A DNA stretch of 64,000 nt from an uncultured Chitinophagaceae bacterium (GTDB taxonomy: Bacteria > Bacteroidota > Bacteroidia > Chitinophagales > Chitinophagaceae): the NCBI GenBank assembly GCA_903895845.1, contig CAITVK010000053.1, forward strand, positions 99,227-163,226. Direction: 5' to 3'. Below are positions 17,072 to 24,847 of the stretch, piece after piece; the stretch's first letter is position 1, and the number at the start of each line of letters is the position of its first letter. The translations under genes were made by a program, and so were the position numbers. The notes below the pieces were generated by a model. It was not told the DNA's origin. It saw nothing but the letters and a program-made list of their open reading frames with translations, and made no database searches.

Positions 17072-17902
17072 TTATTTACAATATTTTTCTATGTAACTCT
17101 TCGCCGTCGGTTCACCAAGTTCTTTTGCCTTTTTAAAGTCTTTACAAGCATCTTCTTTTTGGTTTAACGAATATTCATAAATTCCTCGATAAATATATGC
17201 TTTCTTAAAATCAGTATTTAATTCTATTGCCTTATTCATATCGTTAATGGCATTTTCATACTCTTTAATTTCACCGTAAGCTACTCCTCTGTAATAATAA
17301 CCATCTATATTGTCTTTATCTAATTCAAGCACCTTTGTATAGTCTTTTATTGCACCATTCACATCGCCAACATTATTTTTGAATGTTCCTCTATTAAAAT
17401 ATGCATAATATAAATTTGGCTGTAGCTTAATTGCATTTGTCATATATTCAATTGCTTTTTGATGATTCCCTAATTCGGCTTCTAGGCTACCTGCTTGGAT
17501 AAGTGCATAAACAAAATCAGGTTTAAGTTCAATGGCTTTATCGTAATCTATAAGAGCATCCTTGCTCCTCCCAGACATTTTTTTCGCTCCTCCCCTTGCA
17601 TAATAAGCCAAGGTGAACTTGGAATCAATTTTAATAGCCGAAGTAAAGTTTTCAATGGCTTTTTGGTATTCACCTTTAAATAAATAAATATTTCCTTTTC
17701 CATAAAATGCATTAGCATTTTGAGCGTCTAATTTAATTGCCGTGTCAAACTCAAGCAATGAGTTGTCAAAATCAGTTGATATCAAATAATTATTCCCTTT
17801 AATAAAATGATCATCACATGGTTGTTCAGTTCTATGTCCACAAGAATAGAAAATTAAAACCAAACTAAAAAGAATAGGATAAATCAAATTTTTCATCGTC
17901 AC
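17072..17902 (-). CDS. TPR-repeat lipoprotein
   Basis: This is a 276-residue protein with a short lipoprotein signal peptide (lipobox IFYSC, Cys21). It is then almost entirely tetratricopeptide repeats, about seven of 34 residues from residue 33 to 270. Each has the small-residue pattern of TPRs, for example NAFYGKGNIYLFKGEYQKAI and GYYYRGVAYGEIKEYENAIN. Such proteins are scaffolds for protein contacts, here on the periplasmic face of a membrane. The partner is unknown and no neighbour suggests one. Confidence 0.85.
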   Translation of the reverse strand: MTMKNLIYPILFSLVLIFYSCGHRTEQPCDDHFIKGNNYLISTDFDNSLLEFDTAIKLDAQNANAFYGKGNIYLFKGEYQKAIENFTSAIKIDSKFTLAYYARGGAKKMSGRSKDALIDYDKAIELKPDFVYALIQAGSLEAELGNHQKAIEYMTNAIKLQPNLYYAYFNRGTFKNNVGDVNGAIKDYTKVLELDKDNIDGYYYRGVAYGEIKEYENAINDMNKAIELNTDFKKAYIYRGIYEYSLNQKEDACKDFKKAKELGEPTAKSYIEKYCK

Positions 17903-18168
17903 TTATTTTGACATTATTAATATTTCAGCCAACCCCTCAGAATCTAGATTCCTATCTTACAAATATATCACTTTACCACTTTATAGTTGTTGGTCCAAAA
18001 GACATAACAACAGTGAACATCCCACCTGAAATCCTTTGCTTTTATCGCTACCTACCCTAGTACACTATCACTGTAATCTGTAAAATTTTACCCAGTAACA
18101 ATCGTCTCGTATTGATTACAGTCAAGGCAATAACTATTCACCCAAACAAATCCCTTTGTCATTAATCC

Positions 18169-19200
18169 CTAAATAATATTCACTTCCCGTTCCAACTCTA
18201 TCCCGAATTTTTCTTTTACTGAATTGATAATTTCGGTAGATAAGTCCAGTATCTCTTTTCCAGTGGCATTGCCATAGTTCACCAATACCAAGGCTTGCTT
18301 GGCGTGGCAGCCAGCATCACCCCTGCGTATTCCCTTCCAGCCACACTTTTCTATCAGCCATCCCGCAGCGAGTTTATACGTTAAACTGTTCACTTCATAC
18401 GCCACCACATCGGGATAATCATCCCATATCACGTGTAATTTAAACTTAGATACCTGTGGGTTCTTGAAGAAGCTGCCTGCATTGCCAATCTCTTTGGGGT
18501 TAGGCAATTTACTAGTACGAATATTAATAATGGCTTGCGAGATGTTTTTTATCGTCAACTCCTTATCTCCCATCAGTTCCAACTGCTCCCTGATTGCACC
18601 ATAAGAGGTATTTAGTACCGGATGCTTCTGCAATCTATACGTTACATTGAGGATTATGAATTGTCCCTTCAGTTTATTCTTAAAGATACTTTCGCGATAG
18701 CCAAATTCGCAATCCGTATTACTAAATGTTTGCACGGTGCCTTCATTGATATTCAATGCTTCTAACTCGTGAAACACATCTTTTATCTCCACCCCATACG
18801 CACCAATATTCTGCATCGGGCTTGCACCCACATTACCCGGAATAAGGCTTAGGTTTTCTAGTCCAGCATAGTTGTGGGCAATGCAATATTCTACCAACTC
18901 ATGCCACACTTCGCCCGCGGCCGCCTTCACGTAATAGTGGTCGGCATCTTCGCCCACCAACTCAATTCCCTTCAATTCATTCTTCAAAACCAACCCATTA
19001 AAGTCTTGGGTCAACAGTATATTACTACCACCACCCAAAATCATTAAGGGTACATTTTTATGGGTAGAAGATAGTTCTTTGTGGAACGCTAAAAGCGATT
19101 TTAAGTCCTCTAGATGACTGAAACTGGCAAAGAATTGTGCCTTTGCATCTATTCCAAAGGTATTGTATGGCAATAAAGATGTACTTTGCTGAACTTGCAT
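18169..19200 (-). CDS. murB: UDP-N-acetylmuramate dehydrogenase
   Basis: This FAD enzyme reduces UDP-N-acetylenolpyruvylglucosamine with NADPH to UDP-MurNAc, the second committed step of peptidoglycan synthesis. The protein (343 residues from the ATG at 19200) shows the FAD-binding LGGGSNILL, the GNVGASPMQNIGAYGVEI block, FGYRESIFK (type I Tyr loop) and the C-terminal AGWLIEKCGWKG with AGSFFKNP. The ATG at 19200 (MQVQQSTSLLPYNTFG) is chosen over the ORF start at 19230 because homology begins here and a -7-like box lies at 19204-19211. The divergent gene starts only 18 bp away. Confidence 0.95.
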   Translation of the reverse strand: MQVQQSTSLLPYNTFGIDAKAQFFASFSHLEDLKSLLAFHKELSSTHKNVPLMILGGGSNILLTQDFNGLVLKNELKGIELVGEDADHYYVKAAAGEVWHELVEYCIAHNYAGLENLSLIPGNVGASPMQNIGAYGVEIKDVFHELEALNINEGTVQTFSNTDCEFGYRESIFKNKLKGQFIILNVTYRLQKHPVLNTSYGAIREQLELMGDKELTIKNISQAIINIRTSKLPNPKEIGNAGSFFKNPQVSKFKLHVIWDDYPDVVAYEVNSLTYKLAAGWLIEKCGWKGIRRGDAGCHAKQALVLVNYGNATGKEILDLSTEIINSVKEKFGIELEREVNII

Positions 19201-19203
19201 GGG

Positions 19204-19211
19204 GCAAAATA
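19204..19211 (-). promoter_or_regulatory. Candidate murB -7 box in the 18-bp divergent gap
   Basis: The minus strand reads TATTTTGC at 19211-19204, one base shorter than the consensus spacing, and ends three bases before the murB ATG. Any -33 element would lie inside the divergent oxidoreductase gene. A leaderless murB transcript is inferred. Confidence 0.35.
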
Positions 19212-19218
19212 AAGTAAT

Positions 19219-19881
19219 ATGGACAAACAAACGGCAGTAATAATTGGCGCAACAGGATTAATTGGAAGTTTATTGGTAGAAACCCTTCTGAACGACGACG
19301 CATTTGAGAAAGTGAGGGTATTGGTGCGACGACCGTACGCCAAACAGCATCCCAAATTAGAAGTATGTGTGGTTGATTTTGGTAATTTGGAGGATTACAA
19401 AAATAAACTAGGCAAGGGCGACAGTATTTTTAGTTGCATTGGCACTACACAGAAGAAAGTGAATGGCGATAAGGAAGCTTACCGTAAAATAGATTATGAC
19501 ATTGCCGTAAATGCCGCACTGTTGGGAAAAGAAGCAGGCTTTACCGAGTATTTATTGGTTTCTTCTTTGGGGGCGGATGAAAAAGCTAGTGGCTTCTATT
19601 TGAAGCTAAAGGGAGAGATAGAAACAAAGATTGCCTCAATAGGGTTTGTAGGGTTTCACATTTTCAGACCTTCCTTTTTGTTAGGCAACAGAAATGAAAC
19701 AAGGATTGGAGAAAGCATTATGAAAGTGGTATTCAAAGGATTATCCAGTTTATTCTTCGACTCCATGACCAAATACAAAGCCATTGAAGCCCAAACAGTT
19801 GCAACAGCTATGGCAACCGCTGCAAAAGAAGCATTTGTAGGAAAAAAGATATATTATTATGATGACATGAAGGAGAGATAG
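19219..19881 (+). CDS. NAD(P)-binding atypical SDR protein (HTATIP2-like)
   Basis: This is a 220-residue Rossmann-fold protein with an N-terminal nucleotide-binding motif (VIIGATGLIGSLLVETLLND). The middle resembles NAD(P)H-binding proteins of the HTATIP2 group (FSCIGTTQKKVNGDKEAYRK, YLLVSSLGADEKASGFYLKL, FHIFRPSFLLGNR). The classical SDR catalytic YxxxK tetrad is not obvious; a serine pair and FYLKLKGE occupy the place. The substrate is unknown. It is divergent from murB with an 18-bp gap. Its stop codon is followed at once by the long inverted repeat at 19882. Confidence 0.82.
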   Translation: MDKQTAVIIGATGLIGSLLVETLLNDDAFEKVRVLVRRPYAKQHPKLEVCVVDFGNLEDYKNKLGKGDSIFSCIGTTQKKVNGDKEAYRKIDYDIAVNAALLGKEAGFTEYLLVSSLGADEKASGFYLKLKGEIETKIASIGFVGFHIFRPSFLLGNRNETRIGESIMKVVFKGLSSLFFDSMTKYKAIEAQTVATAMATAAKEAFVGKKIYYYDDMKER

Positions 19882-19983
19882 TAGATAGCAGTTATTAGAT
19901 ATTAGATAGTAGATAGTAGTAACTCACCAAGCTGCTGATTGATATTGCATATTTCTTCACTAATATCTAATAACTGCTATCTA
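19882..19983. repeat. Perfect 23-bp inverted repeat between convergent genes
   Basis: The arms 19882-19904 and 19961-19983 are exact reverse complements (ends TAGATAGCAG and CTGCTATCTA) around a 56-nt loop. The arms consist of the words TAGATAG, ATTAGATA and CAGTTATT, repeated again in the loop. The repeat starts within the base after the upstream stop codon and ends five bases before the stop of the convergent gene, filling the whole gap. It may terminate both transcripts. Confidence 0.85.
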
Positions 19984-19987
19984 ATAT

Positions 19988-20917
19988 CTATACTTCCACT
20001 AAGTCTTTCAAAGCCGTTTCTATTGTTGGGAAGTTAAACTGGAAGCCTAACGCCTTTATCTTGTGGTTGTTTACGGTAGCACTCTTTAAGACCTCGATAC
20101 TCATTTCTCCCAGCATAATCTTTAATATAAAACTAGGCACATGTGCAGAGATGTAAGATTTACCTTTTACTATTTTAGCTAGGGTAAGCGTTAGTTCTTT
20201 ATTGGTTACAGGCACAGAAGACACGGCGTTATATGCCCCAGCCATTACTTTATTTTCTATGGCATACGCAAATAACCTGCAGAGGTCTTCCACGTGTATC
20301 CAACTGATAATTTGTTTGCCATTACCCAATATCGAAGCCAATCCCCACTTCAATGGTTTTAGAAACTCTACCAACGCGCCACCGTTATTACTCAATACGA
20401 TACCAATCCGAAGCTTCACCAATCGTATGCCTAGCTTAGTAACAGGTTCAATGCTTTCCTCCCATTGTTTGCAGGTATCACCCAGAAACTCCGTATCAGC
20501 AACTGCGTCTTCTGTGAATCCCTTTTGCAAACTCTCCTTCGTATCTGCACCATACCAACCGATAGCAGAGGCGTTTACTACACATTTTACTTTATTAGGG
20601 ATAGTCTCTAATGCCTTTACAATGGTGGCACCAGCCTTGGTACGACTTTCTACAATCTCTTTTTTACGTTCAACACTCCATCGTTTATCAGCTACCCCCG
20701 CACCAGCAAGATTAATGATGTAATCTGCCTTTTGGATAGCCTCCACATCTATGGTTTGTGCCTCCACATCCCACAAAGCATAACTGATGCTTGCATGACG
20801 CCTTGCCATTACCTTTTTGCGACTAACTATCAATACATTATATCCTTTCACCACCAATAACTCTGTCAGATGCTTCCCAACCATGCCTGTACCGCCCGTA
20901 ATCAAAACTGTTTCCAT
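19988..20917 (-). CDS. TIGR01777 family SDR epimerase-like protein (YfcH/SulA-like)
   Basis: This is a 309-residue protein of the extended SDR class. It begins with the nucleotide-binding motif LITGGTGMVGKHL and contains YIINLAGAGVADKRW, VNASAIGWYG and a C-terminal DUF1731 segment (HVPSFILKIMLGEMSIEVLK). These proteins are widespread and not biochemically assigned; relatives are annotated as epimerases or cell-division inhibitor SulA-like proteins. It converges with the SDR gene at 19219. Confidence 0.9.
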   Translation of the reverse strand: METVLITGGTGMVGKHLTELLVVKGYNVLIVSRKKVMARRHASISYALWDVEAQTIDVEAIQKADYIINLAGAGVADKRWSVERKKEIVESRTKAGATIVKALETIPNKVKCVVNASAIGWYGADTKESLQKGFTEDAVADTEFLGDTCKQWEESIEPVTKLGIRLVKLRIGIVLSNNGGALVEFLKPLKWGLASILGNGKQIISWIHVEDLCRLFAYAIENKVMAGAYNAVSSVPVTNKELTLTLAKIVKGKSYISAHVPSFILKIMLGEMSIEVLKSATVNNHKIKALGFQFNFPTIETALKDLVEV

Positions 20918-21038
20918 AAAGTAAAAATAAGTAAACGAATCTATCCTAGTGTAACAGCAAGTAAATTGATTTGTTAATACGTATTAGGACAATAACAAGA
21001 AAATAACTTTGATTAAGTAATAAATCAGTAACAGAAAG

Positions 21039-21071
21039 TTGATTTATATTCTACACATTCCAATAAATTTG
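21039..21071 (+). promoter_or_regulatory. Predicted promoter of the DUF4440-like lipoprotein gene
   Basis: TTG at 21039-21041 is followed after 22 nt by TAAATTTG at 21064-21071, an exact match to the Bacteroidota -7 element TAnnTTTG. The ATG is at 21088, so the leader would be about 10 nt. Confidence 0.6.
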
Positions 21072-21087
21072 TACTAAATAACAAAAA

Positions 21088-21540
21088 ATGAAACAGTTTA
21101 AGACAATAATCGCGGGTGCTATCCTTTTACTTACTGCCTGCAAAACAACAAAAGCAATTGTTGCACCGACTACTCCAGACAAGAGTGTGGTATTGCAGAC
21201 AGAAATGGATTTTGAGAAGATGGCTGCCCAGAAAGGCATTGCCGCTGCCTTCTTTTATTATGCAGATAGTAGTGCAGTAATAAACAGGGGAAACGATTCG
21301 CTGATTTATGGCAAGCAAGGGGTTTTTAACTATTACAACACCCCTGCCTTAAAAAGTGCAACACTTACCTGGCATCCAGACTTTATTGACGTTTCCTCAA
21401 AAGGGGACCTTGCTTATACGTATGGTAAATATCAATACCAAAATACGGATGCAAATGGGAAGTTAGTCGTTTTGAGTGGCGTTTTCCATACTGTTTGGAA
21501 GAAGAAAGCAGATGGCACATGGCGTTTTGTCTGGGATTAA
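21088..21540 (+). CDS. Exported SnoaL/DUF4440-like lipoprotein
   Basis: This is a 150-residue protein with a lipoprotein signal peptide (IIAGAILLLTAC, Cys18) and an NTF2-like domain. Helical MDFEKMAAQKGIAAAFFYYA is followed by strands ending in GDLAYTYGKYQYQ and the typical closing GVFHTVWKKKADGTWRFVWD. DUF4440 proteins are small cone-shaped domains with varied, mostly unknown ligands. It is a single gene with its own promoter and a hairpin after it. Confidence 0.85.
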   Translation: MKQFKTIIAGAILLLTACKTTKAIVAPTTPDKSVVLQTEMDFEKMAAQKGIAAAFFYYADSSAVINRGNDSLIYGKQGVFNYYNTPALKSATLTWHPDFIDVSSKGDLAYTYGKYQYQNTDANGKLVVLSGVFHTVWKKKADGTWRFVWD

Positions 21541-21560
21541 TCAGATGAATGAAACAAATA

Positions 21561-21590
21561 CGGTCTGAATGAAACGATTCATTCAGACCG
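21561..21590. terminator. Hairpin between convergent genes
   Basis: CGGTCTGAATGAA (21561-21573) pairs perfectly with TTCATTCAGACCG (21578-21590) over a 4-nt loop. It starts 20 bp after the upstream stop and lies 38 bp before the stop of the convergent M20 gene. No long T run follows on either strand. Confidence 0.65.
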
Positions 21591-21628
21591 CATTTAAATA
21601 TTAGCTGACAAATAAAACCCAGACTAAA

Positions 21629-22864
21629 CTATCGTTTTAATATCTCCAATATAGAACCATACAATACTTCAGTTCCTAATGCCAAATCTTCGTAAGAGGA
21701 GTATTCTAATGGATTGTGGCTGATGCCATCCTTTGAACGGATGAAGATCATGCCGTAATCGCAGGCATAAGAGAGTGCCAAGGCATCATGAAAGGGTCCA
21801 CTCATCAGTTCTGGCGCATCTACACCTAGTATTTTGAACTGATTGCGATAAATATCTTTAATCCAGTCGGCACAATAGCATGGTTCGCTATTGGTATCCT
21901 CAGAGATGGTGTAAGTAAGTTGGTGCTTTTTAGTAATGGCCTTTATTTTATCCATCAATTGCTTTTCGTAACGATGGCGACGGTCTAAATCGATGTCTCT
22001 AAGGTCAACCGTGAAGCTAACTTCCTCTGGAATGATATTGCGCGAAGCCGGAAACACATTAATTGTACCCACCGTGCCAACAGTAGGCGTGGATGGGTCT
22101 TGAGTGGCAATCTCGTTGAGGGCAACAATGATTTCGGCCGCACCTAACAAAGCATCTTTACGCATAGGCATCGGCACCGAACCCGCATGTCCCGCCATTC
22201 CTTTCAGTTTAACCGTTAACCATAACGGACCAGAGATGCCCGTAACAATTCCTAACGGTTTATTGGCAACATCAAGCACAGGACCTTGCTCAATATGCAG
22301 CTCCAAGAAGCAAAAAATGCTGCCGGGCTTATATTCAGACTCTTTAAACTTGGTAACATCGCAACCAAACTCTTTTAAAGCTTGCTCTCTGGTGATGCCA
22401 TCCTTATCCGCACGTTGCAATTCACCTTCTTCCAGCTTTCCAAGTATGCCCCGTGAGCCAAAAAGGCCTTTATTGAAGCGCCATCCTTCTTCATCAGCAA
22501 AAGAAATGACTTCTATTGGGCGTTCTGGCTTAATACCATTCTCCGTTAAAGTAGTAACGACTTCTATGGCGCAAAGTACGCCCGCCACACCATCAAAACG
22601 ACCACCATAAGGTTGAGAATCGAGGTGAGAACCCATCATCAATACTGGTAAAGAAGGATTTTTTCCTTCCAATCTGCCAATTAGGTTACCAAAATTATCT
22701 ATGCGGGTAGTCATGCCGGCCTTGCGCATCCAATGACGGGCAAGATTGAAGGCTTCTTTTTCCAAAGTGGAGTGTGCGGGGCGGCAAGTACCTGTTTCCC
22801 CAATTTTTCCAATTAAACTCATTTCTTCAAAGTGCCTTTGAAGACGAGAAGGGTTAATATTCAT
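21629..22864 (-). CDS. M20-family N-carbamoyl-beta-alanine / allantoate-type amidohydrolase
   Basis: This is a cytoplasmic Zn hydrolase of the hydantoinase/carbamoylase family that removes a carbamoyl group as CO2 and NH3. The 411-residue sequence has the metal site motifs MGSHLDSQPYGGRFDGVAG, SFADEEGWRF, LELHIEQGPVLD, the lid motif GMAGHAGSVPM and GPFHDALALS with the final ligand in ISHNP. As the last gene of a pyrimidine catabolism cluster it most likely hydrolyses N-carbamoyl-beta-alanine. A nitrilase-fold enzyme for the same step is encoded upstream, so one may serve a different substrate such as N-carbamoyl-beta-aminoisobutyrate, allantoate or ureidoglycine. Confidence 0.9.
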   Translation of the reverse strand: MNINPSRLQRHFEEMSLIGKIGETGTCRPAHSTLEKEAFNLARHWMRKAGMTTRIDNFGNLIGRLEGKNPSLPVLMMGSHLDSQPYGGRFDGVAGVLCAIEVVTTLTENGIKPERPIEVISFADEEGWRFNKGLFGSRGILGKLEEGELQRADKDGITREQALKEFGCDVTKFKESEYKPGSIFCFLELHIEQGPVLDVANKPLGIVTGISGPLWLTVKLKGMAGHAGSVPMPMRKDALLGAAEIIVALNEIATQDPSTPTVGTVGTINVFPASRNIIPEEVSFTVDLRDIDLDRRHRYEKQLMDKIKAITKKHQLTYTISEDTNSEPCYCADWIKDIYRNQFKILGVDAPELMSGPFHDALALSYACDYGMIFIRSKDGISHNPLEYSSYEDLALGTEVLYGSILEILKR

Positions 22865-22880
22865 TATTTTTCTATTTTAA

Positions 22881-22965
22881 ATTTTGAGTTTTAAGTTTTA
22901 AATTGATCAAGGAGCAAATCTAATGGTAAGCTCTTATCCAAAATTTAAAACTTAAAATTCAAAAT
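22881..22965. repeat. AT-rich 24-bp inverted repeat in a gene joint
   Basis: The arms 22881-22904 and 22942-22965 pair at 23 of 24 positions, the exception being a G-T pair. They are built from the words TTTTAAG, TTTTGA and TTTAAAT. They lie between preA and the M20 carbamoylase. Related words recur at 16340-16410, 26181-26256, 27126-27160 and 30690-30720. Confidence 0.75.
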
Positions 22966-22970
22966 AACTC

Positions 22971-24239
22971 TTAATGGTCATTCAATGGTAAACCTTGTGC
23001 TTGCCATTGCTTCCAGTTGATGTATTCCGGAGCAACACGGTGCTCTTCCATAGTAATACACTGGTCTACAGGACAAACTAGCTTGCAAAGATTGCAACCT
23101 ACACAATCATCTTCCTTAATAGTATAGTTATTGTAAGGGTTGCCATAGTCGAGGTTGATTGCTTGGTGCGAAGTATCCTCGCAAGCAATATAACACAAGC
23201 CACAATGGATGCATTTATCCTGATTGATCTTGGCGGTGATGTGATAATTGATGTCTAAATCTTCCCAATGCGTGATTTTATCAACTGATTTGCCAATAAA
23301 ATCCTCTATTTTGGCATAACCTTTCTCATCCATCCAGTTATTCAAACCTTCGCACATATCTTCTACAATTCGGAAGCCGTGTTTCATGGCAGCCGTACAA
23401 ACTTGCACTGTACTTGCACCCAATAACATGAATTCGACAGCATCTTTCCAGGTACTTACGCCGCCAATACCAGAAACAGGCACTTTAGAAGTTGTTTCAT
23501 TCTGAGAAATGGTAGTCAGGAACTTTAAGGCTATCGGCTTAACCGCAGGACCGCAATAACCGCCAAAAACAGACTTGCCAGCCACGTAAGGATTAGGAAC
23601 CAAGGTATCTAAATCGATACCAGTAACTGATTGAATGGTATTGATTAATGACAAGGCATTGGTACCTGCCTCAACAACCGCTTTACCGGTAGGAACAACA
23701 GAATGTACGTTTGGCGTAAGCTTGGTGATAACAGGAATAGTTGCCTTTTCCATCACCCACTCAACAACCATGCGTGCAATTTCTGGATCTTGCCCCACAG
23801 CAGCTCCCATACCACGTTCAGTCATACCGTGAGGACAACCAAAGTTTAGTTCGAAGCCCATTGCACCCGCATCTTCACACTTTTTAATAAGTTCATGCCA
23901 CGATTCACGGTTATTGTCAGCCATCAAGGAAACAATCATGGCTCTATCGGGGAATAACTTAACGCACTCAGTAATTTCCTTAAGGTTAATTGCCAAAGGA
24001 CGGTCGCTGATAAGCTCAATATTATTAAAACCCATCACCCTGCTGCCACCATAATCTACAGCGGAGTAGCGAGAGGAGACATTCTTTACCTGACTGCCCA
24101 ATGTTTTCCATACAACACCGCCCCAACCAGCTTCGAAAGCACGGAGTACATTTATTTTTTTATCGGTAGGCGGCGCACTTGCCAACCAAAAGGGATTGGG
24201 TGATTTGATGCCGAGGAAATTTGAACTAATGTTAGCCAT
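22971..24239 (-). CDS. preA: NAD-dependent dihydropyrimidine dehydrogenase subunit PreA
   Basis: This is the catalytic flavoprotein subunit that, with PreT, interconverts uracil or thymine and the 5,6-dihydro forms. In this gene context it starts reductive degradation. The 422 residues hold an FMN-binding barrel (FWLASAPPTD, FELNFGCPHGM with the catalytic Cys, VITKLTPNV, GIGGVSTWKDA) and a C-terminal ferredoxin module with two [4Fe-4S] motifs (CIHCGLCYIAC and CVGCNLCKLVCP). The order preT-preA is interrupted here by a GxxExxY cassette. Confidence 0.96.
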   Translation of the reverse strand: MANISSNFLGIKSPNPFWLASAPPTDKKINVLRAFEAGWGGVVWKTLGSQVKNVSSRYSAVDYGGSRVMGFNNIELISDRPLAINLKEITECVKLFPDRAMIVSLMADNNRESWHELIKKCEDAGAMGFELNFGCPHGMTERGMGAAVGQDPEIARMVVEWVMEKATIPVITKLTPNVHSVVPTGKAVVEAGTNALSLINTIQSVTGIDLDTLVPNPYVAGKSVFGGYCGPAVKPIALKFLTTISQNETTSKVPVSGIGGVSTWKDAVEFMLLGASTVQVCTAAMKHGFRIVEDMCEGLNNWMDEKGYAKIEDFIGKSVDKITHWEDLDINYHITAKINQDKCIHCGLCYIACEDTSHQAINLDYGNPYNNYTIKEDDCVGCNLCKLVCPVDQCITMEEHRVAPEYINWKQWQAQGLPLNDH

Positions 24240-24253
24240 TTCTTTTTAATTTT

Positions 24254-24847
24254 TTGCCACTAATGTCACTAATGAACACGAGTAGCATTTTTAATAATAA
24301 TATTTTGTCCAGCCACGAATCACACTAATTATCACTAATATTCATTTTTGTTATTAGTGTAAATTAGTGTTATTCGTGGCTAGAGATTTAATACACTAAT
24401 CTTTTATACTCTAATTTATTTCGTGAAAAGTTTACCAGTAATCCTAATTTGTTTCCAGAAACTTTCAAGTAATTAATTACCTGCGAAGTATGTTCGTCTG
24501 TCAACTCTTTAACACATTTTAATTCTAAAATTATCTTGCCAAATACAACAAAGTCTGCATAGTATTTTCTTTTTAAAATATGACCCTTGTAGTGTACTTC
24601 GTATTCTAGTTCTCTTTGGTGAAACATATTTGCCTCATTAAACTCTATTTCTAATGCGTCTTTATAAATTACTTCAGCAAAACCGTGACCTAATTCATTG
24701 TGTACATTCATGCACTTGCCAATAATTGCATAGCCGTCTTCTTTGTAAATTAACTCTGTCATAATTGTTTGTTTTTGCCACCAATAAAACTAATGAACAC
24801 GAATATTATTCTCAATTATTAGTGTTCATTGGTGGTATTCGTGGCAA
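24254..24847. mobile_element. Candidate GxxExxY cassette 1: inverted repeats enclosing a PD-(D/E)XK gene
   Basis: The outer ends 24254-24282 and 24818-24847 (read on the minus strand) both begin TTGCCAC and share AATGAACAC, forming imperfect terminal inverted repeats. Each end also folds on itself: 24311-24338 pairs with 24354-24381 (28 bp, 3 mismatches) and 24775-24804 with 24818-24847 (30 bp, about 6 mismatches). The enclosed gene (24388-24762) encodes a GxxExxY protein. The unit sits between preT and preA, genes normally adjacent, which argues that it was inserted. Its right edge overlaps the last codons of preT. No target duplication was identified. Confidence 0.55.
24388..24762 (-). CDS. 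GxxExxY family protein (PD-(D/E)XK nuclease superfamily)
   Basis: This is a 124-residue protein carrying the family signature GFAEVIY (residues 27-33) in the context MNVHNELGHGFAEVIYKDAL. A core of the PD-(D/E)XK type follows: ADFVVFGKIILELKCVKEL, with Asp and then E-x-K. The end is typical (VINYLKVSGNKLGLLVNFSR). The biochemical function of the family is not established; the fold suggests metal-dependent DNA cleavage. It lies inside a catabolic operon with which it has no obvious link and is bounded by inverted repeats. A second, diverged copy lies at 28793. Confidence 0.92.
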   Translation of the reverse strand: MTELIYKEDGYAIIGKCMNVHNELGHGFAEVIYKDALEIEFNEANMFHQRELEYEVHYKGHILKRKYYADFVVFGKIILELKCVKELTDEHTSQVINYLKVSGNKLGLLVNFSRNKLEYKRLVY

